Assembly (NCBI GenBank): GCA_963824475.1
Contig: CAWGPR010000003.1
Coordinates: 1 to 64,000, forward strand
DNA length: 64,000 nt
Origin: Roseiarcus sp963824475
Lineage (GTDB): Bacteria > Pseudomonadota > Alphaproteobacteria > Rhizobiales > Beijerinckiaceae
Direction: 5' to 3'
The notes below the pieces were generated by a model. That model was not told the DNA's origin. It ran no database searches and saw nothing but the letters and a program-made list of their open reading frames with translations. Below, in pieces: positions 16,790 to 25,497 of this stretch (position 1 is its first letter; each line of letters opens with the position of its first letter). Both the position numbers and the translations under genes were made by a program.

Positions 16790-18222
16790 ATGCTGGGAAA
16801 TATGGCTCGCCTCGCTTATGCCGGGCTGGTCGGCGCCGCCTTCGCCGGCGGCGGGTCTTCCAGAGCGGCAGCCGAGCCGGCGAGCGAACAGGATGCGCAT
16901 GCGATCGGCGTCGAGGCCTATCTCTACTTCTACCCTCTCGTCACCATGGACCTGACCCGCAAGCAGCTGACGAACGTCGCCAAGCCGGAGGGCTTCGAGG
17001 CGCCGATGAACGCCTTCGCCAGCGTTCCCGCTTTCTTACGGCGGACATGAAAGTCGTCGTCCGGCCAAACTTCGACACGCTCTATTCGAGCGCCTGGCTC
17101 GACTTGACCAAGGAGCCGGTGATCGTCTCGGTCCCCGACACGCATGGGCGCTATTACCTGCTGCCGATGCTGGACATGTGGACTGACGTGTTCGTCTCGC
17201 CTGGCTGGCGCACGACGGGAACGGCGGCCGGCGACTTCGCCGTGACGCCTCCCGGCTTTACCGGTTCGCTCCCGGCGGGCGTCATTCGCATCGACGCGCC
17301 CACGCCCTATGTCTGGATCATCGGCCGCACCAAGACGGATGGGCCGTCCGACTACGACGCCGTGCACGCGATCCAGGCCGGCTTCAAAATCACGCCGCTC
17401 TCGCAATGGGGCAAGGCTGCCGAACCTGTCGTCGGCCATGTCGATCCCGATATCGACATGAAGACGCCGCCGAAGGTCGCGGTCGATGCGATGCCGGCGG
17501 GCAAGTTCTTCGCCTACGCCGCCGAAATCCTCAAATCGCAGCCGCCGCATATCACCGACCAGCCGATCCTCGCCCGCATGCGGCGAATCGGGATCGAGCG
17601 CAGCAAGAGTTTCGACATCGACAAGGTTGATCCGGCGATCAAATCCGCGCTTAAGAGCGCGCCGGAAGACGCCCAGAAGCTGATGGCGTGGAAGGTGAAC
17701 AGCCTTGCCCGCGTCGTCAACGGCTGGTCGATGAACACCGACACGATGGGCGTTTACGGCAATTATTACCTCAAACGCGCGATCATCACCCAGTTGGGTC
17801 TCGGCGCGAACCTGCCGGAGGACGCGATCTATCCGATCAACCTCGCGGACGAGTCAGGCAAGCCGCTGGATGGCGCGAGCGCCTATACTTTGCACTTCGA
17901 AAGGGGCGCCGCGCCGCCGGCCAACGCCTTCTGGTCGATCACGCTCTATGACGCTCAGGGCTACCAGGTGGCGAACAGCCTCAACCGGTTCGCTCTCAGC
18001 AGCTGGATGCCGTTCAAATATGATCCGGACGGCTCCCTCGACCTCTATGTCCAGAACGCGAGCCCTGGCGCCGACAGGCAAGCAAACTGGTTGCCGGCGC
18101 CAAAGGGACCGTTCAACCTCACGATGCGGATCTATGCGCCAAAGAGCGAGGCGCTGACCGGAAAGTGGAGCCCGCCGCCGGTCACGAAAGAGAGCCAGCC
18201 AACCTTGGCGCCGGCGCAATAG
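16790..18222 (+). pseudogene. DUF1254/DUF1214 domain protein, probably secreted, one frameshift
   Basis: The true start is the ATG at 16790, giving a signal peptide (MLGNMARLAYAGLVGAAFAG, cleavage near SRAAAEPA) and the DUF1254 opening AIGVEAYLYFYPLVTMDLTR. The frame is lost after FASVPAFL at about 17034 and resumes with TADMKVVVRPNFDTLYSSAW, VIVSVPDTHGRYYLLPMLDM and GPSDYDAVHAIQAGF, ending in the DUF1214 part (FWSITLYDAQGYQVANSLNR; LPAPKGPFNLTMRIYAPK). Adding one base near 17034 (TTCTTACG to TTCCTTACG) repairs it. Function is not established for this family; the proteins are usually periplasmic. Confidence 0.8.
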
Positions 18223-18358
18223 CTTGTCCTCACAAGCGAGGGCGCCGCACGCGGGGCGGATCGTCGCCGCCCCCGCGCGGTCCTTCGCGCCTCCCAGCTA
18301 TCCTGGGACCTGATATAAGCGACATCGCCAGGGTCGAAGCCCCCACGGAGGCATTTCC

Positions 18359-18802
18359 ATGCAAAACGTCGCGTTCAAGGCCGGAGATACGATCATCTGC
18401 GAGGGCGACGAGGGCGATACGGCGTTCTTCATCGTCAGCGGAGCGGTCGACGTCGCAGTCGGCCGCGGCGCCAATGCGAGAGTTGTCGGCAGGCTTGAGA
18501 TCGGCGACGTATTCGGAGAAATGTGCCTGATCGAGCCGGGGCCGCGATCCGCGACCGTCACCGCGGCGTGCGATACGGAATGCCTCGCGGCCTCGTATCA
18601 AGAGTTCATCGCCGCAATCGAGGAGAACCCGGAACGCGCCGTCGGGTTCATGAAAACGCTGGTCCGCCGTCTCCGCAAAATGAACGAATTGCTCGAGAGC
18701 GCGAGCCCGGAGCGGCGCGGGCTACGCGCCATGCTCCTCGATTGCCAGCCGTCCGGAGGCTCCCCCGAAGCCGCCGCCCTATCCTGGACGATGCTGTGGT
18801 GA
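18359..18802 (+). CDS. Stand-alone cyclic nucleotide-binding domain protein
   Basis: A 147-residue protein consisting almost wholly of a CAP_ED/cNMP-binding beta barrel: FKAGDTIICEGDEGDTAFFI, VVGRLEIGDVFGEMCLIEPG, then PRSATVTAACDTECLAASYQ. The phosphate-binding cassette (GEMCLIEPGPRSAT) keeps the Glu and Arg needed for cAMP or cGMP. A C-helix with NPERAVGFMKTLVRRLRKMN follows, but no helix-turn-helix or catalytic domain, so it is a sensor or adaptor and not a CRP-type regulator. A GGAGG site precedes the ATG. It lies upstream, on the same strand, of a small charged protein and three related membrane proteins. Confidence 0.85.
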   Translation: MQNVAFKAGDTIICEGDEGDTAFFIVSGAVDVAVGRGANARVVGRLEIGDVFGEMCLIEPGPRSATVTAACDTECLAASYQEFIAAIEENPERAVGFMKTLVRRLRKMNELLESASPERRGLRAMLLDCQPSGGSPEAAALSWTMLW

Positions 18803-18901
18803 GTCGCCGGCCGCCCAAGCGTCGCCCCTTCCGACGATCGGTCTTAACTGTCGTCTATTGTTCACAATCCAGCGTTAATCGAAGGGGAGCAGGGGGAGCC
18901 C

Positions 18902-19147
18902 ATGACCGATGTCTCGGCCGATCTTCAGCGGGAGCTGGACCAATTGCAGGCGGCCTACAAGGCGGCCGTGGACAATTGGGTGGCTGCGATCCGCGAGGAG
19001 GAGGCGCTCGCCTCCGGCAACCATAACGTCGCGGAGCTCGACAAATGGGAGGGCGCCCATTACCGCGAGCATAAGCTGCACAAGGAAGTCGATTTCCGCA
19101 AGCGCCTCTATGAAGACGCGCTGCGCCGCGAATTCTTCGGCTTCTGA
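18902..19147 (+). CDS. Small charged helical protein, function unknown
   Basis: An 81-residue, strongly charged, predicted all-helical protein (DVSADLQRELDQLQAAYKAA; REEEALASGNHNVAELDKWE; HKLHKEVDFRKRLYEDALRR). It has no membrane segment or signal. The strong ribosome site GGGGAGCAGGGGGAG precedes the ATG. It resembles small coiled-coil proteins common in Rhizobiales but no family is assigned. It lies between the cyclic nucleotide-binding protein and the triplicated membrane genes, on the same strand. Confidence 0.75.
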   Translation: MTDVSADLQRELDQLQAAYKAAVDNWVAAIREEEALASGNHNVAELDKWEGAHYREHKLHKEVDFRKRLYEDALRREFFGF

Positions 19148-19198
19148 TCTTCCGAGCTCCTGGCGCGACTGATCGAGCCGCGGCTTCGATCTTGTCGA

Positions 19199-19795
19199 AC
19201 GCCGAATTCAACCGATCTTGACAGGGCGTCGCAGTTCACGCCAAGTCGAACCGAAGGACTTCGGGGGCCGAGGCGCAGGACCGGCGCGACCGGGCCGTCC
19301 GCAGGGCAGCCTGGTGGAGCGTCCGACTGTCGGATGAACAAAATCGCCGCCGATCCCACTCAACCTTATCGCAGCCTGATCGCCGGTTACACCGACGCGA
19401 TCCGCCAGAGCGATTTCAAGGCCAATATCGCGTTTCTGTTCGTCGCCTTCATGATGGGTTCGGTTCTCTGGAACTACACGTCCTTTCCGAGTTACCTGTC
19501 GGTCCAGCTCGTGCTGGTGCCTTTTCTGATCGTCTATTTCTTTTTGTTCATGGTGCTTATTCCGCGCTATCCCAAGCGCGGGGCCAAGAGCTTCCTCGTT
19601 GCACGCAATCTGACGCCTGCGGATTTCGAGTCCGTCGCCCAGACTGCAGACGACCTCGAACAGTTAAAGCTCACTTGCGCAGTGCTGTCCGACATTCTTT
19701 GGTGGAAGACGCAGTGCATCCGCGTCAGCTTCCTCGTGTCGATCGTTTGCGTGTTCCTGACCATGGTTCTGCTTCTCTACGTCGCATTCAGATGA
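19199..19795 (+). repeat. Tandem duplication, unit 1
   Basis: A block starting near 19199 (AATTCAACCGATCTTGACAG) and including the promoter-like region and membrane gene 1 is repeated at 19856-20468 with high similarity. The upstream 130 bp is the best conserved part (TTGACAGGGCGTCGCAGTTC and GTCCGACTGTCGGATGAACA in both). The units are about 658 bp apart. A TTGACA at 19217 in the conserved leader could be a -35 element, though no clear -10 follows. Confidence 0.8.
19334..19795 (+). CDS. Three-helix membrane protein, PycTM/DUF5706-like, paralogue 1
   Basis: A 153-residue inner-membrane protein. A short N-terminal helix bearing SDFKANIAF leads into membrane segment 1 (LFVAFMMGSVLWN). Segment 2 follows (LVLVPFLIVYFFLFMVLI), then a cytosolic helix (FESVAQTADDLEQLKLTCAV) and segment 3 (FLVSIVCVFLTMVLLLYVAF). 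The D-x-KA motif before helix 1, the helical hairpin, and the W-K pair before the last helix resemble Pycsar effector transmembrane (PycTM, DUF5706) proteins, which impair the membrane when triggered by cyclic nucleotides. The relationship is inferred from layout and motif; no cyclase is adjacent. Confidence 0.6.
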   Translation: MNKIAADPTQPYRSLIAGYTDAIRQSDFKANIAFLFVAFMMGSVLWNYTSFPSYLSVQLVLVPFLIVYFFLFMVLIPRYPKRGAKSFLVARNLTPADFESVAQTADDLEQLKLTCAVLSDILWWKTQCIRVSFLVSIVCVFLTMVLLLYVAFR

Positions 19796-19855
19796 TTCAG
19801 GCGCCCGCGGCCGGGGTCGCTCGGCGCGTTTGAACCGGCCGCTCCGGCCGCGTCG

Positions 19856-20468
19856 AAAGCCGAAATTCAACCGATCTTGACAGGGCGTCGCAGTTCACGC
19901 CAAGTCGAGCCGAAGGAGTTCGGGGGGCCGAGGCCGAGGACCGGCGCGGATGGGCCCGTCCGCCGGCCGGCCTTGTGGAGCGTCCGACTGTCGGATGAAC
20001 AAAATCGCCGTCGATCCCGCTCAACCTTATCGCCGCCTGATCGCCGCTTATACCGACGCGATCCGCCAGAGCGATTTCAAGGCCAATATCGCGATCCTGA
20101 TGGTCGCCTTCATGATGGGCCCGGTTCTCGGCAATCACTCGCGCTTTCCGAGCTATCTGCCCATCCCGTTCGTCATGCTGCCGTTCCTGATCGTGTACAT
20201 CTGTCTGTTGGCGGTGCTGATCCCGCGCTATCCCAAGCGCGGCTCCAAGAATTTCGTCGTCTCGGCCAACGCCAAACCCGCCGATTTCGCCAATGTCGTC
20301 GAGGCCGAGGACGAGCTTGAGCAGCTGAAACTGCGTTGCTCGGTCCTGTCTGAACTGCTGTGGTGGAAGACCCTCTACATCAGGATCAGCTTTTTTGTCG
20401 CGATGGCGAGCATTGTGGCATGCATGGTCTTGCTTCTTTATATCTGGTACGGAGGAAGGGGCCGATAG
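19856..20468 (+). repeat. Tandem duplication, unit 2
   Basis: Second copy of the block described at 19199-19795, again beginning AATTCAACCGATCTTGACAG and ending at the stop of membrane gene 2. Divergence is concentrated in the coding part, as expected for an older duplication with a conserved leader. Confidence 0.8.
19995..20468 (+). CDS. Three-helix membrane protein, PycTM/DUF5706-like, paralogue 2
   Basis: A 157-residue paralogue of the gene at 19334, beginning MNKIAVDPAQPYRRLIAAYT and keeping QSDFKANIAIL before helix 1. Helix 2 reads FVMLPFLIVYICLLAVLI, the cytosolic helix EDELEQLKLRCSVLSELLWW, and helix 3 FVAMASIVACMVLLLYIWY. Similarity to paralogue 1 is high throughout. The ATG at 19995 occupies the same position relative to the duplicated leader as in copy 1, which decides the start over an upstream frame extension. 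The protein ends YGGRGR. Confidence 0.6.
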   Translation: MNKIAVDPAQPYRRLIAAYTDAIRQSDFKANIAILMVAFMMGPVLGNHSRFPSYLPIPFVMLPFLIVYICLLAVLIPRYPKRGSKNFVVSANAKPADFANVVEAEDELEQLKLRCSVLSELLWWKTLYIRISFFVAMASIVACMVLLLYIWYGGRGR

Positions 20469-20553
20469 ACATGATCCACTCGGTTCGATGGCGCAACGCA
20501 TTACCGGCGGCTGCCGCCCGAGGCGCCTCCTCGCTTGCCTCGCAGGGCGGCTG

Positions 20554-21009
20554 ATGACCAGGGACCGCGACGCCCAATTGCGCAATCTGATCGCCGGCTA
20601 CGGCGATTCGATCCGGCTCAGCGACATCAAGGCGAATATCGCCGTGCTGTTCGTCGCGATCATGATGGGCACCGTTCTCCAGTTTCGCGCTCAATACCCC
20701 TGGTATCTGAGCGTGCCGGTGATTTTGGCGCCGTTCATCGTCATGTTCTTAAATCTGCTCGTCTCCGTCTATCCCCGGTTTCCCCGCTCGGGACGCAAGC
20801 GGTTCCCGCTCTGGCGCGGTGCGAGTCCGGCGGATTTCGAGTTCATCGCCGATCCGGTGCTCGAAGCGGAGGAACTGCCGGTTCGATGCGCGCTCTTGTC
20901 GCGAACTCTCTATTGGAAGAACGTCACCCTCCAGGCCGCCTATCTGATCGCGATGGCGACGCTGTTCGCTGGCGGGGTGCTCTTGTTCGTGACCTGGCTG
21001 CGCCACTGA
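20554..21009 (+). CDS. Three-helix membrane protein, PycTM/DUF5706-like, paralogue 3
   Basis: A 151-residue, more divergent paralogue: MTRDRDAQLRNLIAGYGDSI, LSDIKANIAVLFVAIMMGTV (helix 1), VPVILAPFIVMFLNLLVSVY (helix 2), ALLSRTLYWKNVTLQAAYLI leading into helix 3. The D-x-KAN motif and the Y/W-K before helix 3 are retained. It lacks the duplicated leader of copies 1 and 2, so it is probably the oldest copy or arose separately. ATG at 20554 aligns with the starts of the other two. Confidence 0.6.
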   Translation: MTRDRDAQLRNLIAGYGDSIRLSDIKANIAVLFVAIMMGTVLQFRAQYPWYLSVPVILAPFIVMFLNLLVSVYPRFPRSGRKRFPLWRGASPADFEFIADPVLEAEELPVRCALLSRTLYWKNVTLQAAYLIAMATLFAGGVLLFVTWLRH

Positions 21010-21199
21010 CGCGCGCGTTAGGACAAGCGCCGAGCTGGCGGCGAGGACGCCGCGTTCGGTTCCGAGGTTTGACGGCACTGGTCATCCAACTTATGAAAGA
21101 GGCGCGCCCCGACCACCAGGGCATAAAAAATCAGATATCAAAGCTGGATTGACTGAGCCGATGCTGCGGCCGGCTTGGCTTGAACATGGGAGAGAAACG

Positions 21200-22462
21200 A
21201 TGCTCACGATCAAGGCGGCGCTTGCCGGAACCCTTCTCTGCGCGGCGGCGACGAGTGTGGCGTGGGCCGAACCCAAGACAAACCTGCTCAGTCAATGGTC
21301 CGAGGGCTCCGATGCGGCGGCGATCGCCAAGCTCGGCGAGATGTTCACCGCCGCCGGCGGCAAATGGGAACAGACTTCGATCGCGGGCCATACCGCCAAC
21401 ACGCTCGCCAAGCTGCGGGCCGACGTCGTCGCCGGCAACGCGCCGCCGGCGGTGCAGCTCAAGGGTCCGGAAATCGCCGAGTGGAACGAGACCGGCATGA
21501 CCGCCAACCTCGACGACCTCGCCAACAAGGAGGGCTGGGACAAAGTCGTCGCGCCCGAGCTCTTGCCAGTGATGAAGCCGACCGGTCACTGGGTCGCCGC
21601 GCCGATGAACATCCATCGCATCAACTGGATCTGGGGCTCGACCAAGGCGATGGAGCAGGCGGGAATCAAGGAGTTGCCGAAGACCTGGGCCGAATTCAAC
21701 GCCGACTGCGACAAGGCGGTCGCGGCCCATCTCATCTGCCTCGCCCATTTCAGTCAGGACTGGACCGACGCGACGACGTTCGAGGTGGTCGTCTACGGCC
21801 AGAACATCGACTTGTTCCGCAAGGCCTTCGTCGAGGGCGACACCAAGGCGATGCGCTCGCCCGACATGGTCAAGGCGTTCCAGCAGATGCGCCTGATGGT
21901 GTCGAAATACATGGATCCCGGCATCGCCGGCCGCGACTACAACACCGCGACCAGCATGATCGCCAAGGGGCAGGCGGCGTTCATGATCATGGGCGACTGG
22001 CAGATCGGCATCTTCACCGCGGCGGGACTGAAGACGCCCCAGGACTACCAGTGCGGGCAGGCGCCGACCGACTGGGGCAAGCCCGGCTTCATCCTCAATT
22101 CGGACTCGGTCGTCTTCTTCAAGCAGAAGGACCCTGACTACGTCGCCGGCCAGACGCTGCTTGCGCATCTCATCATGTCGCCGAAGTTCCAGACTGTGTT
22201 CAATGAGGCCAAGGGCTCGATTCCCGCCCGGCTCGACATCGATCTCAAGGATTTCAACCCCTGTCAGCAGCAGTCGCAGAAGGCCTTGCAGGCCTCGATC
22301 GCCGACGGCACGCTGGTGCGCTCGATGGCTCACAACATGACCATCCTGCAGAAGTATCGCGGCGCGATCCTCGACACCATCACCGCCTTCGTCAACAACC
22401 CGAAAACGACCCCGGAAGAAGCCGCCAACGCCATGGCGGACGCCGTCGACGCGCAAAAGTAA
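21200..22462 (+). CDS. Sugar ABC transporter, periplasmic binding protein
   Basis: The protein starts at 21200 (GGGAGAG site) with a signal peptide MLTIKAALAGTLLCAAATSV, cleaved near AWA. The mature part (LLSQWSEGSDAAAIAKLGEM, GHTANTLAKLRADVVAGNAP, MNIHRINWIWGSTKAMEQAG, GDWQIGIFTAAGLKTPQDYQ) matches cluster B sugar-binding proteins, closest in style to the glucose/mannose-binding GtsA type. It captures a sugar in the periplasm for the permease pair encoded next. It is the first gene of a long catabolic operon. A GC-rich stem-loop follows its stop and probably keeps its mRNA level above that of the downstream genes. The exact sugar is not determined. Confidence 0.88.
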   Translation: MLTIKAALAGTLLCAAATSVAWAEPKTNLLSQWSEGSDAAAIAKLGEMFTAAGGKWEQTSIAGHTANTLAKLRADVVAGNAPPAVQLKGPEIAEWNETGMTANLDDLANKEGWDKVVAPELLPVMKPTGHWVAAPMNIHRINWIWGSTKAMEQAGIKELPKTWAEFNADCDKAVAAHLICLAHFSQDWTDATTFEVVVYGQNIDLFRKAFVEGDTKAMRSPDMVKAFQQMRLMVSKYMDPGIAGRDYNTATSMIAKGQAAFMIMGDWQIGIFTAAGLKTPQDYQCGQAPTDWGKPGFILNSDSVVFFKQKDPDYVAGQTLLAHLIMSPKFQTVFNEAKGSIPARLDIDLKDFNPCQQQSQKALQASIADGTLVRSMAHNMTILQKYRGAILDTITAFVNNPKTTPEEAANAMADAVDAQK

Positions 22463-22472
22463 GCAGTCCAGG

Positions 22473-22504
22473 CCGGTCGCGCGGCGCCTCAGTCGCGCGG
22501 CCGG
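22473..22504 (+). terminator. Stem-loop between binding-protein gene and permease genes
   Basis: Inverted repeats CCGGTCGCGCG (22473-22483) and CGCGCGGCCGG (22494-22504) form an 11-bp GC-rich stem with one mismatch, followed by TT but no long T run. Its position after the binding-protein gene suggests mRNA stabilisation or partial attenuation. Confidence 0.5.
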
Positions 22505-22525
22505 TTCTTGCGTCCGATTGAACGC

Positions 22526-23467
22526 ATGCCCATGTCGAACGCCCTGAGCGCGAACCAGGCCATCCAGACGAAAGCGGGCCTGCGCGAAAAACTGGGAGCC
22601 TGGACTCCGAGGATCGCGATCGCGCCCGGGGCGGTGGCGAGCCTCGTCTACGTGTTCGGCTTCACGCTGTGGACCCTCTACATCTCGGTGTCCAACAGCA
22701 CGATGCTGCCGACCTACAAATTCGTCGGCCTCAAGCCCTATTTCGATCTTTGGTCGAACGAGCGCTGGAGGATCGCCTACGGCAACCTCTTCTATTTCAG
22801 CGCCTTCTATGTCGTCCTGTCGCTTGCCGTCGGTCTTGCTCTCGCCATCGCCATCGATCAGCGCGTACGGGGCGAGGCGGTGTGGCGGACGATTTTTCTC
22901 TATCCGCTTGCGGTCTCGTTCGTGGTCACCGGTGTGGTGTGGAGCTGGCTCTATAGCCCCGACGCGGGCATCGAATTTCTGGTGCGCAGCCTCGGCTGGC
23001 ACGATTTCACCTTCCGCCTGATCACCAATCGCTACACTGCGATCTACGCCATCATCGCCACCGGCGTCTGGCAGTCTTCCGGCTTCGCGATGGCGCTGTT
23101 TCTCGCCGGTCTTCGGTCGGTCGACCCGGACCTCGTCAAGGCGGCGCAGATCGACGGCGCGGGCCCCATGCGCATCTACCGCAAAGTGATCCTGCCCTCG
23201 ATTGCGCCCATCTTCGTCGCCGTCGCGGTCGTGCTGCTGCAATTCGCCATCAAGACCTTCGATCTCGTCGTCGCTCTGACCCATGGCGGACCGGGGATCT
23301 CGACCACTTTCCCGGCGACCTACGTCTATGACCTCATGTTCCAGCGCGGCGAGATCGCCGTCGGCGCGGCGGCCGCGATCATGATGCTGGCGGCGCTGGC
23401 GGTGGTGCTCGTTCCTTACGCGCTGTGGACGCTCTGGCGTTCGCGCCGCGAGGCGGCCCATGGCTGA
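22526..23467 (+). CDS. Sugar ABC transporter permease (MalF/GtsB-like)
   Basis: An integral membrane protein of about 313 residues with six helices and the EAA loop typical of sugar importer permeases (LVKAAQIDGAGPMRIYRKVI), near residue 210. It pairs with the next permease to form the channel. The start is uncertain between ATG at 22526 and 22532; neither has a strong ribosome site. Its end overlaps the start of the next gene by 8 bases, which suggests coupled translation. Confidence 0.88.
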   Translation: MPMSNALSANQAIQTKAGLREKLGAWTPRIAIAPGAVASLVYVFGFTLWTLYISVSNSTMLPTYKFVGLKPYFDLWSNERWRIAYGNLFYFSAFYVVLSLAVGLALAIAIDQRVRGEAVWRTIFLYPLAVSFVVTGVVWSWLYSPDAGIEFLVRSLGWHDFTFRLITNRYTAIYAIIATGVWQSSGFAMALFLAGLRSVDPDLVKAAQIDGAGPMRIYRKVILPSIAPIFVAVAVVLLQFAIKTFDLVVALTHGGPGISTTFPATYVYDLMFQRGEIAVGAAAAIMMLAALAVVLVPYALWTLWRSRREAAHG

Positions 23468-24362
23468 CGCGACCTTGGATCTTGCGCTCGATTCGCAGGC
23501 GCGCGGCGAGAGCCTCCGGTTCACCTTGCGGCGGGTCGCGATCTACGCCTTCCTCGGCCTGTTCGCGCTCATCTATCTGCTGCCGCTGTTCGTCGTCATC
23601 GCCAATTCGTTCCGCGAATTGCCCGAGATCACCCAGAACGGGCTGATCGCCTTGCCACACAGCTTCTCGCTGAAGGCCTGGCCGCAGGCGTGGGCGCATT
23701 ACTGCGTCGCCGGCACCTGCGAGGGCATCAAGCGCAACTTCTTCAATTCCCTCTATATGACCATTCCGGCGACGATCGCCTCGACGCTCGTCGGCGCGCT
23801 CAACGGCTACGTGCTCTCGAAATGGCGCTTTCCCGGATCGGAGACGCTGTTCGTGTGCATTGTGCTCGGCGTGTTCATGCCGGGCCAGGTGGCGCTGCTG
23901 CCGTGGGCTTATATCCTCGGCGCGCTGCGGCTCTCGAATTCGGTCTATGGACTCATTGTCATTCACGTGGTGCAGGGGCTGTCGTTCACGACGCTCTTCT
24001 GCCGCAATTATTACGTCAACATCCCCGACGACCTCATCAAGGCGGCTCGCATCGACGGCGCCGGTTTTTGGCGCATCTTTTTCAAGATCATCCTTCCCCT
24101 GTCGCCCCCGATCCTCATCGTCACCGTGATCTGGCAGTTCACCGGCATCTGGAACGAATTTCTGTTCGGCGTCGTTTTCACCGGCGGAACCCAGCAGCCG
24201 ATCACGGCGGCGCTGGTCGCGCTCGCGACCAGCCAGATGAACGCCCATCCTTACGATGTCGCGAGCGCTGCGGTGATGATCGGGGCCATTCCGCCGCTCC
24301 TGATCTATCTCTTCGGCGGCAAGTATTTCGTTCGCGGACTGACCCAGGGCGCCATCAAATGA
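23460..24362 (+). CDS. Sugar ABC transporter permease (MalG/GtsC-like)
   Basis: A 300-residue membrane protein with an N-terminal helix (FALIYLLPLFVVIANSFREL), further helices and the EAA motif DDLIKAARIDGAGFWRIFFK near residue 195. Its C terminus is typical of the MalG branch (FGGKYFVRGLTQGAIK). It forms the second half of the channel and contacts the ATPase. The ATPase gene follows 10 bases after its stop. Confidence 0.9.
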   Translation: MADATLDLALDSQARGESLRFTLRRVAIYAFLGLFALIYLLPLFVVIANSFRELPEITQNGLIALPHSFSLKAWPQAWAHYCVAGTCEGIKRNFFNSLYMTIPATIASTLVGALNGYVLSKWRFPGSETLFVCIVLGVFMPGQVALLPWAYILGALRLSNSVYGLIVIHVVQGLSFTTLFCRNYYVNIPDDLIKAARIDGAGFWRIFFKIILPLSPPILIVTVIWQFTGIWNEFLFGVVFTGGTQQPITAALVALATSQMNAHPYDVASAAVMIGAIPPLLIYLFGGKYFVRGLTQGAIK

Positions 24363-24372
24363 CCGGGCAATC

Positions 24373-25497
24373 ATGGCGACGCTGACCATCTCGCGGCTCT
24401 TCAAGCGGTTCGGCTCGGTCGAGGTCCTCAAGGGCATCGATCTCGAGGCGCAGACGGGCGAGTTCGTCGCCCTCGTCGGGCCATCGGGCTGCGGCAAGTC
24501 GACTCTGCTCGCGATGATCGCCGGCCTCGAGAGCGTGAGCCAGGGCGAAATCCGCATCGACGGAACCCTCGTCAACGCGGTCGCGCCCAAGGACCGCGAC
24601 ATCGCCATGGTGTTCCAGTCCTACGCGCTTTACCCGACGATGACCGCGCGCCAGAACATGACCTTCGGCATGGAGAGCCGCGGCGTGCCGAAGGCCGAGC
24701 AGGACGTTGCGATCAAGCGCGTCGCTTCGCTGTTGCAGATCGAGCCGCTGCTCAACCGCAAGCCCGGCCAGTTGTCGGGCGGGCAGCGCCAGCGCGTCGC
24801 CATGGGGCGCGCGCTGGTGCGCGATCCGAAGCTCTTTCTGTTCGACGAGCCATTGTCCAATCTCGACGCCAAGCTGCGCGTCGACATGCGCACCGAGATC
24901 AAGAAGCTCCACCTGAGGGTCGGCAAGACCACCATCTACGTCACCCATGACCAGATCGAGGCGATGACGCTCGCCTCCCGCATCGCCGTCATGCACCAGG
25001 GCTCGATCCAGCAATTCGACGAGCCGCAGGCCGTCTACGACCGCCCCGCCAACATGTTCGTCGCCGGCTTCATGGGCTCGCCGTCGATGAATTTCATCCC
25101 CGGCGAACTGACGAAGCTCGACGGCTGCCCTGCGGTTCAGATCGCGCTTGGCCACGGCGAAACGGCGACGCTGCCGCTGCCGCAAACGCCCGCGTCCGTC
25201 CCCGCGAACGGCAAGGTTGTGCTGGGGGTGCGGCCGGAGCACCTGTTTCGCTATGATCCGAGCCTGAAGGCGCAGAAGGCGGGGCTTGCGATGCTGACCG
25301 CGCCCGTCGAAGTGGTCGAGCCAACCGGCGCCGAAACCCATGCGGTGTTGAAGGTCGGCGAGCAGGAGATTGTCGGGCGCTTCGACCCCGACGGCGCGCC
25401 TCGCCTCGGCGAACTGTTGCCGCTCGGAATCGACATGGGCCATGCGTGCCTGTTCGATCCCGACACACAAGCCCTCATTCCGCAGGTCGCCGCTTGA
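24373..25497 (+). CDS. Sugar ABC transporter ATP-binding protein (MsmK/UgpC/MalK type)
   Basis: A 374-residue ATPase with Walker A GPSGCGKST near residue 37, Q-loop VFQSYALYPTMTA, signature LSGGQRQRVAMGRAL, Walker B LFLFDEPLSNLDAKLR and the switch histidine (YVTHDQIEAMTLA). The C-terminal TOBE/OB domain (VVLGVRPEHLF) is characteristic of the MalK subfamily that energises carbohydrate uptake. The stop overlaps the TTG start of the following dehydrogenase (TTGA), so the importer and the first catabolic enzyme are translationally linked. Confidence 0.95.
   Translation: MATLTISRLFKRFGSVEVLKGIDLEAQTGEFVALVGPSGCGKSTLLAMIAGLESVSQGEIRIDGTLVNAVAPKDRDIAMVFQSYALYPTMTARQNMTFGMESRGVPKAEQDVAIKRVASLLQIEPLLNRKPGQLSGGQRQRVAMGRALVRDPKLFLFDEPLSNLDAKLRVDMRTEIKKLHLRVGKTTIYVTHDQIEAMTLASRIAVMHQGSIQQFDEPQAVYDRPANMFVAGFMGSPSMNFIPGELTKLDGCPAVQIALGHGETATLPLPQTPASVPANGKVVLGVRPEHLFRYDPSLKAQKAGLAMLTAPVEVVEPTGAETHAVLKVGEQEIVGRFDPDGAPRLGELLPLGIDMGHACLFDPDTQALIPQVAA

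Noticed and set aside
21131..23524. Long open frame (797 codons) on the minus strand
   Set aside because: It lies antisense to the sugar-binding protein and permease genes, whose motifs are unmistakable. Its composition is that of a high-GC antisense shadow and it has no recognisable domain.
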